DNA of 63,209 nucleotides from Paenibacillus eucommiae (GCF_017874215.1 NZ_JAGGLB010000045.1:1-63209), one strand, 5' to 3'; shown: positions 18,543 to 27,611, counted from the first letter of the stretch. The notes: generated by a model from the sequence alone, not told the origin. Numbers and translations are program-made.

Positions 18543-19082
18543 CTAGCGGGTATAAATCGCTGGCTTTAATACACCGATAAAAGGCAGATTCCGATATTTC
18601 TCCGCATAATCAAGCCCATAACCGACAACGAACTCATCCGGCAGAGCGTAGCCTAAGTAATCGGCTTCAAGCTCCACTACCTTGCGCGCCGGCTTGTGAA
18701 ACAAAGCAACAACCGATATGGATAAAGCGTTTCGCCGCTCCAAAACATCGATTAAGTAGCTCAAAGTCAATCCGCTGTCGATAATATCCTCGACAATCAG
18801 GATATGGCGTCCCTCAACGGAAACATCCAGGTCCTTTACAATCTTGACAATACCTGAAGACTTTGTAGATTGACCATAGCTCGATACTGCCATAAAATCC
18901 AACTCAAGCGGAACCGTAATTCGTTTAACCAAGTCCGCCATAAAAACAAATGCCCCTTTAAGCACACAAATCACAAGTGGATTACGCCCTTCATAATCAC
19001 TAGAGATTATTTCCCCTAGCTCCTTAATTTTGGCTTGAATCTCCTCTTCGCTGTAAAGAATTTCTTGAATGTCACTGTGCAA
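18543..19082 (-). CDS. hpt: hypoxanthine phosphoribosyltransferase
   Basis: Purine salvage: hypoxanthine or guanine plus PRPP to IMP or GMP. The 179-residue protein has the PRPP-binding motif ILIVEDIIDSGLTL and the family motifs VLKGAFVFMADL and DFMAVSSYG. The start is TTG, 7 nt after AGGGGG. It sits between tilS and ftsH, the order found in B. subtilis, where hprT, tilS and ftsH products are functionally linked. Confidence 0.95.
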   Translation of the reverse strand: MHSDIQEILYSEEEIQAKIKELGEIISSDYEGRNPLVICVLKGAFVFMADLVKRITVPLELDFMAVSSYGQSTKSSGIVKIVKDLDVSVEGRHILIVEDIIDSGLTLSYLIDVLERRNALSISVVALFHKPARKVVELEADYLGYALPDEFVVGYGLDYAEKYRNLPFIGVLKPAIYTR

Positions 19083-19150
19083 GGATGAACCCCCTAGATT
19101 ATATTATGAAACCTTATAAATTTACATTCTAAAGAATGAAATTTACGCTA

Positions 19151-20590
19151 TTAAGAAAGCAGCTTCATATGCACTACATGTACGGTATCCGGGCCGACTG
19201 GGGCGTGCTTCGAAATGCGCAGCCTTGGAATCCAGATTACCCGCCCCTTGGCGTCTACCACCAAAGGCACTGCATCACGCTTGCTAGGAGGAATCTTGGC
19301 ATCAATGAACATATCTTTTACCTTTTTGGTCCCGTTTAAACCGTGCGGCTGTATACGGTCTCCTTCAGCCCTGTTCCTGACTGTAAGCGGAAGCTCGAGC
19401 AGATCAAGATCGAAGAAGGCCTCTATGCATGAATTAGCAGAAGGAGATATGGACTGGCGGCCAGCCTCTGAAGGCTTATAAATCGCAAAGTCAATCTTCA
19501 CATCCGCTGATGGAACATAGAGTTGTTCGTCATTCAGCAGCATAACCGGATATGAATAAGCAGCAGTTCCCACGGACGGCATTTGAAAGCGAATCTCGTC
19601 GTATTCCCTGACCAAACAAAGATGTTCCATAATGTCCAATTTCAAATTGGAGGTTTGCTCTTGCAGGATGGCTGCACGAAGCTGCTCGACCCTTGCATAG
19701 TCAACATTTTCCAACCCTAAAGCGAGATAGTTTAATATTAGTTTAATCAAACGCCTTTGTAAAGCGACATGCAGACGGGCAAATTCAACTCTGGAGAATC
19801 GCAAAAAGAGGGAGCTGGCGGTAACTATCCCGGAAAAAGCCTGTTTGGCTGCTTCCTCCATGTAATCGTCCTCAGCACGCATCATTTCAGCCAGCCGATT
19901 TAATGATTCCGGCAATTGCTCATTATAAGATCTGAGCATAGGCATGATGTCCAGCCTGACCTTGTTGCGAAAATATTTGCGCTGTTCGTTACTGCTATCC
20001 TCACAATAGGCAAGACCGTGATGCAGACAGTGTTCTATGATATCTGATTTGTATATACGTATAAAAGGACGGATGAGTTCCACTTTTTTTTCAGTTCTTC
20101 GTTCGGGCATACCTTTAAGACCAGATGGCCCTGTTCCACGGATGATTCTCATCATAATGGTTTCGGCCTGATCATCAGCGTGATGCGCTAAAGCAATCCG
20201 CTGGGCGGCGTATTTTTTAGCCACTGTGTGCAGAAATTCATATCTTTTTTCTCTGGCTGCAACCTGTGAGTTCATCGCCATCTCTGAAATATACGCTGGA
20301 ACGTCAATTACGCCTATCTCGCAAGGAAGTCCCCATCCCTTCGCAAGCCGGGCTACAAAGTCGGCCTCATCATCGGATTCCTCTCCCCGAAACTGATGAT
20401 TCACATGGGCTACAACCAGCCTCCACCTATAACGCTCAGAAAGCAAAAAAAGGATGTGCAGCAGCGCAACCGAATCAGGTCCCCCCGATACCGCTACGAC
20501 TACAACATTTCCTTCATCCAGGAGCTGTTCTGTTTCGATGTTGTGATGCACTTTCTCTATCAGGCTCATTGGACGTTCTTTCCCTTCCAT
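19151..20590 (-). CDS. tilS: tRNA(Ile)-lysidine synthetase
   Basis: Adds lysine to C34 of the CAU-anticodon isoleucine tRNA, so AUA is read as Ile. The 479-residue protein has the PP-loop ATP motif SGGPDS (35-40), the HHADDQAETIMMR region and C-terminal TilS domains. Two starts are possible: ATG 20590, with AGAAGGA directly adjacent, or ATG 20569 (MSLIEKV), with GAAGGG about 12 nt upstream; the second gives the more typical N terminus. Confidence 0.94.
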   Translation of the reverse strand: MEGKERPMSLIEKVHHNIETEQLLDEGNVVVVAVSGGPDSVALLHILFLLSERYRWRLVVAHVNHQFRGEESDDEADFVARLAKGWGLPCEIGVIDVPAYISEMAMNSQVAAREKRYEFLHTVAKKYAAQRIALAHHADDQAETIMMRIIRGTGPSGLKGMPERRTEKKVELIRPFIRIYKSDIIEHCLHHGLAYCEDSSNEQRKYFRNKVRLDIMPMLRSYNEQLPESLNRLAEMMRAEDDYMEEAAKQAFSGIVTASSLFLRFSRVEFARLHVALQRRLIKLILNYLALGLENVDYARVEQLRAAILQEQTSNLKLDIMEHLCLVREYDEIRFQMPSVGTAAYSYPVMLLNDEQLYVPSADVKIDFAIYKPSEAGRQSISPSANSCIEAFFDLDLLELPLTVRNRAEGDRIQPHGLNGTKKVKDMFIDAKIPPSKRDAVPLVVDAKGRVIWIPRLRISKHAPVGPDTVHVVHMKLLS

Positions 20591-20600
20591 TCCTTCTCAG

Positions 20601-21518
20601 CTAGTATAACAAATACCTGTAAACGGTAATTCCAAAAAGCAGTAAGGAAGCTGCCAGGCTGACCTTCAGCCATGGTGTTCGGACCGGGTGCAGGCCAGAA
20701 CGGCCTCTACTCTGCACAATCAGCGATTTCCACAGGCGAAACGCTTCCCTGGAGGAAGAAATTTCACCTGTTAAGGCTTTAGTTAAAAAAAGTGACACGG
20801 TTCTCGCGTGCGGATTCCCCCGAATCATTTCCAGCAAGTCGTCCTTGTTCCTATTCTGAGGAAGTGAGTTCCGATAGGAAGCAAATCGGTTTTGCTTATC
20901 CAGCGCATTAAGAATAAGAATGGCAAAAGCAAACAAATCATAGCTTTCCTCAGCAACCCTACTGCCCATTCCCCAATATCCACGATCGTACACTTCCGTC
21001 AGCTGCTTGATGCTATTCCCTTTGGGGGTAACTCCCCCGAAATCGATGAGCTCCACGTCCCCATAGCCTGAAATCAGCATATTCTCCAGCTTCAGATCGC
21101 CAAAAACAAAACCGGCCCCATGAAGCTCAGTAAGCTTCTTAAGGAGCTTGGTGCCAATTACAAATATCCAATCAGGACCATTCTTTTGCAAAAATGTCGA
21201 AAGCGTAGCCCCGTCGATGTAACGCAGAACACTAAAAGGAATCGTTTTTCCTTGGTAAACAAAATCATCGACATCCACTAAATAATGTCGAAAGGAGGTT
21301 TCGCCACCCGACAAAGTCTTCAGCACATTAATCTCCGATTGATGATCGATTGTCTCAAACCCTGCTTTTAAAGCATACTGCGACCTGCCTCTGCTTACAA
21401 GCATTACCAGTCCATTGGCGCCAGCGCCCAGTTGTCGTTCTACGATGTACACTCGCCCGTTCCATTTCCCTTCAATGCGAGAACCAGTACGGAATGCATT
21501 TTCATACAACGTAGTCAC
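20601..21518 (-). CDS. membrane-anchored Ser/Thr protein kinase (YabT-like)
   Basis: A 305-residue Hanks-type kinase: glycine-rich loop LGAGANGLV (30-38), Lys51, catalytic Asp141 in GFVFGDLKLENML, and DFG at 159-161. A single C-terminal membrane segment (about 285-304) anchors it with the kinase domain cytoplasmic. The HRD motif reads FGD, so it lacks the arginine of RD kinases. In B. subtilis YabT is a forespore kinase acting on RecA and other DNA-binding proteins; that role is inferred here from position. GTG start, overlapping the VWA gene by 17 nt. Confidence 0.88.
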   Translation of the reverse strand: MTTLYENAFRTGSRIEGKWNGRVYIVERQLGAGANGLVMLVSRGRSQYALKAGFETIDHQSEINVLKTLSGGETSFRHYLVDVDDFVYQGKTIPFSVLRYIDGATLSTFLQKNGPDWIFVIGTKLLKKLTELHGAGFVFGDLKLENMLISGYGDVELIDFGGVTPKGNSIKQLTEVYDRGYWGMGSRVAEESYDLFAFAILILNALDKQNRFASYRNSLPQNRNKDDLLEMIRGNPHARTVSLFLTKALTGEISSSREAFRLWKSLIVQSRGRSGLHPVRTPWLKVSLAASLLLFGITVYRYLLY

Positions 21519-22224
21519 TTAGCATCCCATCCTTGACATTCTGTGAAAAGGGTTCCCCTGCTACAAATCTTACTGTTCGAAGCAATGCGGGACCTGTTGG
21601 TGTTGTACCCTTCATGTTTATTTTATAGAACATCTTGTCCAAATTTGCAAGTTCATTGGTCCAATCCAGATCCATGACAAGCTCTTCCTCACCATTTATG
21701 GATCCCGGAAAATGAAAAGCGGCAAGCTCGCTTTTACCTGAGCGCGCTCTTAAACTTAGCAGCAGATCGGATATCGCTTCTTTGACGGCTGCCAGCTTAG
21801 GCTTCATACTCGCGCTTGTATCTATTAATAAAGCCACTCTCAAAGTGGTCGTTTCACTCATCTGATCAATAACCCTGACAACTTCAGCACGCTGTGTAGG
21901 AGGCAGCTGCTCCAGCTGGGAATGCCCAAGAATTTGCTGCAGCTCTTGTCCTACTGCTTGCTGAATCGTGTGTGCAACTGTTTTGCGGGTCATCATTTGT
22001 ACAGTATGTGAAAGCTGCTGTGAATTAACAATACGGCTCATGCCCCCACCCGCTTCGGCAATTTCACGAATTTCCTCAGTGCCGAGCAGTCCAAGCTCGC
22101 CTTGATCAATTACGCCTATCACATTTACGATGATTCCCTCTGTCTTCGCCTCGGCAGCAGCTATAACGGGACTAAGCCCGACATTTGAACAACCATCAGT
22201 AATTAACAAAACCTGCTTCATCAT
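21502..22224 (-). CDS. VWA-domain protein (YabS-like)
   Basis: A 240-residue protein with VLLITDGCSN at the N terminus and a von Willebrand A-type MIDAS site LLIDTSASMKPK with a later TTPTGPA. Binding of a protein partner through a metal is likely; no enzymatic role is visible. ATG 22224 is chosen because GGGAGG lies 9 nt upstream; the open frame extends 7 codons further without a ribosome site. It is cotranslated with the YabT-like kinase; the pair is conserved in B. subtilis between spoIIE and tilS. Confidence 0.86.
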   Translation of the reverse strand: MMKQVLLITDGCSNVGLSPVIAAAEAKTEGIIVNVIGVIDQGELGLLGTEEIREIAEAGGGMSRIVNSQQLSHTVQMMTRKTVAHTIQQAVGQELQQILGHSQLEQLPPTQRAEVVRVIDQMSETTTLRVALLIDTSASMKPKLAAVKEAISDLLLSLRARSGKSELAAFHFPGSINGEEELVMDLDWTNELANLDKMFYKINMKGTTPTGPALLRTVRFVAGEPFSQNVKDGMLSDYVV

Positions 22225-22328
22225 AAAGAACAGCCTCCCTGGCATTCGTAATAGGCCATAGGCCCTCTATTAGCGTTCTCTTCTAGTTTCGCCAAGATTA
22301 AGAGAGTCTAACCGTGATCATGCCAGGT

Positions 22329-22410
22329 AGCTACAATCGCACGAACACCACGCTCAACAGACTGCCAGCAGAAGTTTCATTCCTGAGGCAAAGGGATAGT
22401 GAACATAAGA
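22329..22410 (+). repeat. dispersed intergenic repeat, copy A (AGCTACAAT module)
   Basis: About 82 bp starting AGCTACAATCGCACGAACAC, continuing through GCTCAA, ACTGCCAGCAG and ending CAAAGGGATAGTGAACATAA. Clearly related stretches occur at 32400-32484, 32666-32716 and 62681-62765. It fills most of the 361-bp gap between the yabS-like gene and spoIIE. No tRNA or open frame was seen in this gap. Confidence 0.75.
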
Positions 22411-22489
22411 CTGCATTAGTCTCACCTGTTCCGAATACGCTATATCCCTAACGCTTTACCGCTGCAATGCAATTAAAATTTCTAAATTG

Positions 22490-22523
22490 TCAAAAAAGAC
22501 CATCCGGATAAATGGATAGTCTT
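22490..22523 (-). terminator. terminator after spoIIE
   Basis: Minus strand AAGACtATCC - 8 nt - GGATgGTCTT followed by TTTT, a 10-bp stem with one T-G pair. Confidence 0.75.
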
Positions 22524-22585
22524 CACCCTTGCAAATTGCATAGCTGCACCCTGATCACTGCCCACCTTTCCAAACCTTCTACACG

Positions 22586-25078
22586 CTAACTTACCGTCTT
22601 CGGACGCTCAATCCGGCTTATTCCCGGCCAATGGAAGGTTGCCCATTCCGGCTGACGCTTGTCCACTCTTGCCACTACAACCGTCATATCATCCCCTATA
22701 TGGCCGTGCATGTTACGAAAGATTCTCTCGAGCAGGCATTCAGCGAAATCCTGAGGCTGGGTAACTTCAATTTCCTGAATGATCCGCTTCATCCACATCT
22801 CCTTATTGACCGCATGTCCTGGGGCATCGTAGATGCCATCAGTCATCATAATCAGCATGTCTCCAGACTCTAAGCTCGCCGAAACAAGATCCACATCAAT
22901 CTCCTGTAAAATTCCGACCGGCAAATTATTCGCCATAACAGAGAATACTTCGTTGCCACGCTTAATAAAGCTCGGTGACGAACCTATTTTCATAAAGGTT
23001 GTATCAGCACTGTAGAGATCAATAAGCGCCATATCGACCGTTGCATACATCTCATCGGGAGACCGGAGCATAAGCACGGAATTCAGTGATTTCACCGCAA
23101 GCTTCTCGTCCATTCCGGACTGCAGAAGCTGCTGAAGAATAGCAAGCGCAGACGAGCTTTCCTCACGGGCACGGCCGCCGTTGCCCATTCCATCGCTTAA
23201 CGCTACGGCGAACTTGCCGTTTCCTAGCTCTACCATACTGTAGCTATCCCCAGATAGCAGATCTCCTCCTTTAGCCACCGCAGCGACACCGGTTTCAATA
23301 TCATATTCTTTGGCTGAGCCAAAGCTTACCGTACTGTAGCCATCCCCTTTCGCAAGCATTTTCTCATTTTTCACTGCGACGTTTTCTCCAAGAATTTCGC
23401 TGAGCAAGGGAGCGATAACCTTGCGGCACTCATCAAATCCTCTCGTATATTGATGGATAATTTCTATTTCAATATTCCCCTCGTCCAGACTAATAATATC
23501 GATACTGTGGATCGATAAGCCTAATTCCTCAAGCGTAGAGCGAATTTGCTCCTCCTGTATAAACATCTCCTGTCCTTCCCGCTTTATTTCTGTTGCAAGG
23601 TCCTCCATCACCTGAGAAACGCCGGATAGCTGTTCAGCAACCAGCTGGCGGCTGTCCATAATTTGCCTTTTCCAATGCCTGTCATTCTTATGCAAGCCAT
23701 ACTGCTGCTTCATCACCTCCAGCACCAGGTCTGTTCGGACACAAACCTTCTTCCACTCCTGCGGAATATCCTTCTTCGCCATGTTCTCTTTCTGTTCAAT
23801 CGCCCCCATCATATCTGTCATATAGGTATAAGTTTGATATAGCCGCGTGTCCCAGCATTGTGTCTTTTTCCAGCAGCCATCACAGGTCTTATTCGCCACC
23901 GCATTTACAAAATGCTGAGCCTCCTCTTCCTTGCGGTTACCCTGGGTTTCGCTCGTCAGCTGCTTAAAGCTTTGCGAAAGCTGCTGGAACACCTCAGAGA
24001 ACTGCTGTACTCTGCTGGCCGTGATATCCCTGACACGCTTTGCATAATCCTGCTGAGATTTCAGATTTTCCTGAGTACCTGGCACGTATTTGGCCAAGGT
24101 TTCTATGAAACTGCGGGGAGTGAGCAGGAACAGCGCTACTGCCGCGAGAGACTCCCAGGTAGAATTCATAATATCGGTCTGACTGCCCATATATATAGAT
24201 AAAATGGAGGAACCCAGCAGCATCCCGAGGGCGACAGCCAGCCGGTTGCCTTCTTTCAGCAGGCCTGCAAGCATTCCTGAAAAAGCGAGCAAGCTCATTT
24301 GATAAATGGCATTCGAATTAGCCAGGCTGAGAATGAGCCCTGTTATGACACCTACTGAAGCTCCCAAAGGCGCCCCGCCTACTAATGCAAACAATAGAAT
24401 CATATAACGGGATAACACATGCTCCATCGTAACGGGTCCGATTAACCAGCCTACCGTCCCTGTCATCACAGATCCAAGTAAAATAATGAGACATATGATC
24501 TCCTCATTTTTTAAGTGATAATTTTTGCGGGTAAGAGTAAAGACCGGGATCGCCTGAATGAAGATCAGTGTTAATATCAAGCTGAGGAAGGACTCTACAG
24601 AAATCATCATGATAGAGTACCAATTCAGGTTCGCCTTCACCAGTACCGCAAACAGCTGAACCAGAAAGGTCACTCCAAATACAATCCACGGAGCCATTGA
24701 CAGCTCTGTTCGTCCATACCTCCCAAGTGCTTTATGGATTAGGAGGAACACCAAAATTTCCGCGACAATATAGCCGGTATTCGGAGTCACAGCGAGCAAG
24801 CTTCCTGCAAAAATCGCCACACCTACCCATGGGATCAAATCCTTGCGCAAAGCATATACAACTGCAAAATAGGCAAGCGCAAACGGAGAAAGCTGCTCTA
24901 ATATCATGGCCCTCCCAAGCAGAAACCCCATAATCACAAGAAGAAGCGCCCACTTCCTTACCAAAAAGGCTTGTACGACTTTATTTTCTGACGTCTTGCC
25001 CCAAGCACTTGCACTTGTTTTTTGCCATACGTGCAGCCAGCTTCCTCCGAACATTGCGACTATGCTTCGTTTCTCCAT
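22586..25078 (-). CDS. spoIIE: stage II sporulation protein E, PP2C phosphatase
   Basis: Dephosphorylates SpoIIAA to release sigma-F in the forespore and interacts with FtsZ at the polar septum. The 830-residue protein has about ten membrane segments in residues 40-330, a central oligomerisation region (about 340-590) with a cysteine-containing stretch near CDGCWKKTQC, and a C-terminal PP2C domain with VALSDGMGNG, GSSPSFI and MMTDGIYDA metal-binding motifs and GDDMTVVVAR. Length matches the family. GGAAGGTG precedes the ATG; a Spo0A-type promoter lies upstream. Confidence 0.97.
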   Translation of the reverse strand: MEKRSIVAMFGGSWLHVWQKTSASAWGKTSENKVVQAFLVRKWALLLVIMGFLLGRAMILEQLSPFALAYFAVVYALRKDLIPWVGVAIFAGSLLAVTPNTGYIVAEILVFLLIHKALGRYGRTELSMAPWIVFGVTFLVQLFAVLVKANLNWYSIMMISVESFLSLILTLIFIQAIPVFTLTRKNYHLKNEEIICLIILLGSVMTGTVGWLIGPVTMEHVLSRYMILLFALVGGAPLGASVGVITGLILSLANSNAIYQMSLLAFSGMLAGLLKEGNRLAVALGMLLGSSILSIYMGSQTDIMNSTWESLAAVALFLLTPRSFIETLAKYVPGTQENLKSQQDYAKRVRDITASRVQQFSEVFQQLSQSFKQLTSETQGNRKEEEAQHFVNAVANKTCDGCWKKTQCWDTRLYQTYTYMTDMMGAIEQKENMAKKDIPQEWKKVCVRTDLVLEVMKQQYGLHKNDRHWKRQIMDSRQLVAEQLSGVSQVMEDLATEIKREGQEMFIQEEQIRSTLEELGLSIHSIDIISLDEGNIEIEIIHQYTRGFDECRKVIAPLLSEILGENVAVKNEKMLAKGDGYSTVSFGSAKEYDIETGVAAVAKGGDLLSGDSYSMVELGNGKFAVALSDGMGNGGRAREESSSALAILQQLLQSGMDEKLAVKSLNSVLMLRSPDEMYATVDMALIDLYSADTTFMKIGSSPSFIKRGNEVFSVMANNLPVGILQEIDVDLVSASLESGDMLIMMTDGIYDAPGHAVNKEMWMKRIIQEIEVTQPQDFAECLLERIFRNMHGHIGDDMTVVVARVDKRQPEWATFHWPGISRIERPKTVS

Positions 25079-25116
25079 TTTAGAACACCTTCCATTTCTC
25101 CCTTATTTGTTTCTCT

Positions 25117-25182
25117 AGTATAGGGACAATCTTCCAGAAAGTTTGTCGCAATACGTGGGTAGACAAAAAAAAATTTCCGACA
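25117..25182 (-). promoter_or_regulatory. spoIIE promoter: sigma-A with 21-bp spacer and Spo0A boxes
   Basis: Minus strand GCGACA (25144-25149), 21-nt spacer, TATACT (25117-25122). Two 0A-like boxes, one mismatch each from TGTCGAA: TGTCGCA on the plus strand, overlapping the -35 (25143-25151), and TGTCGGA on the minus strand (25176-25182). Spo0A-activated sigma-A promoters of B. subtilis spoIIE and spoIIG have the same 21-22 bp spacing and an overlapping 0A box. The rest of the 25079-25393 gap holds no gene. Confidence 0.65.
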
Positions 25183-25341
25183 AGCGGAGGCTTTTTTTGT
25201 CATCCGCTCTTATCCTATACGGGGCTTTGCTTTTGCGGGAAACCCATCTGTTAAAATGTGCCTTCATCCCGAAATATATTTCGGCTGCGCGCATAATTCC
25301 AAAATAATTGTATGTCGATTGCTATCCTAACTGTTGTAAAA

Positions 25342-25376
25342 CAGCAAAAAACCACACCCGCTTTCGCAAATGTGGT
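25342..25376 (-). terminator. terminator after the S1-domain gene
   Basis: Minus strand ACCACATTTGC-GAAA-GCGGGTGTGGT, then TTTTTT; stem closed by a GAAA tetraloop with three T-G pairs. Confidence 0.8.
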
Positions 25377-25393
25377 CCAAATTTATTTATATA

Positions 25394-25936
25394 TTAATCT
25401 CTTCTTCCGCCTCTACCGCCGCGCTTGGATTCAGTATTCTTCTTCAGAGACGAAATCCGTTCCTCACTGTCTTTCAAGAAGCGGGACATCTTATCCTCGA
25501 ATGTTGGCTTGATGTTGCCCTGTGCCTTGAAGCCACCACGTCCACCGCGATCTCCGCCTCCACGATTGAAGCCTCCACCGCCTCCACCAGGACGGCCTCC
25601 ACCACTCTGGAAACCACCACGGTCTCCTCCTCCACCGGGCCGACCTTGATAGCCGCCTCCGCTTGGTCGCTCAGGTCGAGCAGGTCTTTCCTCAACAGGC
25701 TTATCCACCGTCTGCTTAATTGATAGTCCGATCTTTCCATCCTTGTCCACGTTAATCACTTTGACCAATACTTTGTCTTCCAGCTTTAAATGGTCGTTAA
25801 CGTCCTTGACATAATTGTCCGCGATCTCAGAGATGTGAACAAGACCGGTTACTCCTTCAGAAAGCTCGACGAATGCGCCGAAGTGAGTAATCCCTGTCAC
25901 TCTTCCTTCTAACTTGGTGCCAACTTCAATTGCCAT
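25394..25936 (-). CDS. yabR: S1-domain RNA-binding protein with RG-rich insert (YabR-like)
   Basis: Residues 1-75 form an S1 domain (VTGITHFGAFVEL, GLVHISEIAD, KVINVDKDGKIGLSIK), so RNA or ribosome binding is expected. Residues 91-139 are a Gly/Arg-rich low-complexity stretch with several RGG and GGGG runs, and residues 146-180 form a charged helix with a basic tail (FLKDSEERISSLKKNTESKRGGRGG) that matches B. subtilis YabR. That protein is about 128 residues, so the extra length is the RG-rich insert. ATG 25936 is chosen over an upstream ATG for its ribosome site GGGAGG and family N terminus. Confidence 0.9.
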   Translation of the reverse strand: MAIEVGTKLEGRVTGITHFGAFVELSEGVTGLVHISEIADNYVKDVNDHLKLEDKVLVKVINVDKDGKIGLSIKQTVDKPVEERPARPERPSGGGYQGRPGGGGDRGGFQSGGGRPGGGGGGFNRGGGDRGGRGGFKAQGNIKPTFEDKMSRFLKDSEERISSLKKNTESKRGGRGGRRD

Positions 25937-26044
25937 AAAGTAAAATGTTCCTCCCTTAAAATGTTGAAAAGACTGGCTACGCCGATTATACCTGATGGGG
26001 AAACCTGCGGTCAATAAGGCGATTTCATTAAAAGCAGAGTTAGG

Positions 26045-26371
26045 CTACGGATTTGTCTTCGGAACGAAGAAAAGCGTCTCTCCCGGTTTCGTATAATGCA
26101 GATCTTGGCGAATCTTTTGTTCAATATATTCTGTATCGTTCAAGCGAGCGATTTCGCGTTTCGTATCCGCATTCAGCTTCGAAACATCCGAAAGTTGTAA
26201 TTTAAGCTCCTCGACTTCAGAGCTCTTTGCATTCAACTTGCCGAACTGGTCCCAGATCGTAACGCCTGCCCAGCTCATAAAGCAAAGCAGCAGAACCACT
26301 AGAAAACGAAGCCTTCTCTTGGAGCCTTGTGGGCTACTTTTTGTTGATTTTTGGGCTGCTTTCGTCTTCAT
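26045..26371 (-). CDS. divIC: cell division protein DivIC (FtsB-like)
   Basis: Septal membrane protein that forms a complex with FtsL and DivIB. With the start at ATG 26371 (AGGAGG upstream) it has 108 residues: basic cytoplasmic N terminus, one membrane segment (RFLVVLLLCFMSWAGVTIW), then a coiled coil (LNAKSSEVEELKLQLSDVSKL) and the conserved IEQKIRQDLHYTKPGE. An upstream ATG at 26401 lacks a ribosome site. Located between yabQ and yabR as in B. subtilis. Confidence 0.92.
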   Translation of the reverse strand: MKTKAAQKSTKSSPQGSKRRLRFLVVLLLCFMSWAGVTIWDQFGKLNAKSSEVEELKLQLSDVSKLNADTKREIARLNDTEYIEQKIRQDLHYTKPGETLFFVPKTNP

Positions 26372-26416
26372 AATGGGAAAAGCCTCCTTACTTTCATTCA
26401 TAATAGCCGACTGAAA

Positions 26417-26983
26417 TTAAAAGAACCGGCGAAAAAAGCCTGCAATATTCTTTATCCATTGTGTCGGTATATGCCAAAAATGAAGCTTTAGCAAGGGCTG
26501 TATGATCCAGAGCAGCAGTCTCCACAAAGGATAAAGCAATTGTAACACAATTTTATATAGGAATACAGCAACCGCAAACAAAAAACCAAAAATTACAAGT
26601 GTCAACCTGTATATACCCACAATTGGCTTGATTAGAAACAGCTCGACCATTTTTTTTGCAAAGCGATACAGGGAGACAGCAATACGAATGAAAAGCAGTA
26701 TGAGCCATATGATCCAATGACTAAGCAAAGCAAAGTAACAACAAATACCGATGCCTATTCCCAAAAAGACAAACACCCGAACCTGTCCCTCATTGCTGTA
26801 AAGCAGCAGCCAAAAAACCAGACCAGTCGCCACAACCCAAAACACAATATCTGCAAACGGAAGAATGAAACGAGGAAGTCTCAGCTTTCCGAAAAGCACG
26901 CGAAACACATCGAAGAGGGTACCCAAAGCCAGTCCGCTGCAGAACATCATGAATATGGTGAAGAATTGTACGTGTAAAGTCAC
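26417..26983 (-). CDS. yabQ: spore cortex protein YabQ
   Basis: A 188-residue protein with several hydrophobic segments (about 5-25, 40-62, 70-103, 125-165) and almost no polar domain. YabQ in B. subtilis is a sigma-E-dependent membrane protein needed for cortex formation; assignment here rests on topology plus position between yabP and divIC. GTG start overlapping the yabP stop by 4 nt. Confidence 0.88.
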   Translation of the reverse strand: MTLHVQFFTIFMMFCSGLALGTLFDVFRVLFGKLRLPRFILPFADIVFWVVATGLVFWLLLYSNEGQVRVFVFLGIGIGICCYFALLSHWIIWLILLFIRIAVSLYRFAKKMVELFLIKPIVGIYRLTLVIFGFLFAVAVFLYKIVLQLLYPLWRLLLWIIQPLLKLHFWHIPTQWIKNIAGFFRRFF

Positions 26984-27255
26984 TTGAACAGCTTACCTAA
27001 GAAGCTCTTGGTCTTATCATGAGCATCGGCATAGGTGAGCCCGTTCACAGTACCCTCAATGACGACCAATCCTTGCTCCAGGCTCAGGTTTTTAATGTGC
27101 AGATTCTGTCCCTTAATCGTCAGGAAGCCCAGCTCTGTCTCCAGAACAAACTCCTCACTGTCAAAGCTCTCCACATTCAAAACTCCGGATATTTCCAGGA
27201 GCTTGCGATTCAGCATCTTGATTTCCTGTCGCTTCGTTTTAACGGGATCTATCAC
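26980..27255 (-). CDS. yabP: sporulation protein YabP
   Basis: A 91-residue protein of the YabP/YqfC family (NRKLLEISGVLNVESFDSEEFVLET, LTIKGQNLHI, VIEGTVNGLTY), predicted mostly beta. Needed with YabQ for late spore development in B. subtilis; the molecular role is unknown. GTG start with AGGAGGGG upstream. It follows a strong terminator, so yabP-yabQ is likely a separate sporulation transcript; no clean sigma-E promoter was recognised. Confidence 0.9.
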   Translation of the reverse strand: MIDPVKTKRQEIKMLNRKLLEISGVLNVESFDSEEFVLETELGFLTIKGQNLHIKNLSLEQGLVVIEGTVNGLTYADAHDKTKSFLGKLFK

Positions 27256-27313
27256 GGCATGTCCCCTCCTTCTTCTACCACTACCATATGGAGAAAAGAG
27301 GGCTTTTAGAACA

Positions 27314-27343
27314 GAAAAAAAGAGACTAAATGACTTAGTCTCT
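27314..27343 (-). terminator. terminator overlapping the rqcP stop codon
   Basis: Minus strand AGAGACTAA-GTCAT-TTAGTCTCT followed by seven T. The hairpin begins in the rqcP stop codon and isolates the hup-rqcP unit from yabP. Confidence 0.9.
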
Positions 27344-27611
27344 ACACATCATCTTTTTGAAACGGTTCTTCCTTCACCAATGTGTACATCCCTGCGGCGT
27401 CATCTTTCCGCGTAGACTCAGTTAAAGCTTCCACCTTAACGGTAACCTTTTTTTGGCCGAATTGAATGGAAAGCTCATCACCGAGCTTCACGGTACTGCT
27501 TGCTTTAGCATCTCTTCCGTTGATCCAGACACGCCCCTGATCGGATACATCCTTAGCGACCGTACGGCGCTTAATCAAACGGGAAAGCTTGAGAAACTTG
27601 TCAAGACGCAT
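27342..27611 (-). CDS. rqcP: S4-domain ribosome quality control protein RqcP
   Basis: An 89-residue S4 RNA-binding protein (MRLDKFLKLSRLIKRRTVAK, GRVWINGRDAKASSTVKLGD). RqcP (YabO, Hsp15-like) works with RqcH on 50S subunits to add C-terminal alanine tails to stalled chains. The start shares one base with the HU stop (TAATG), so the two are translationally coupled. Confidence 0.93.
   Translation of the reverse strand: MRLDKFLKLSRLIKRRTVAKDVSDQGRVWINGRDAKASSTVKLGDELSIQFGQKKVTVKVEALTESTRKDDAAGMYTLVKEEPFQKDDV

Noticed and set aside
22225..22585. tRNA genes expected near spoIIE as in B. subtilis
   Set aside because: No T-arm GGTTCRA pattern or acceptor stem was found here or at 25079-25393.
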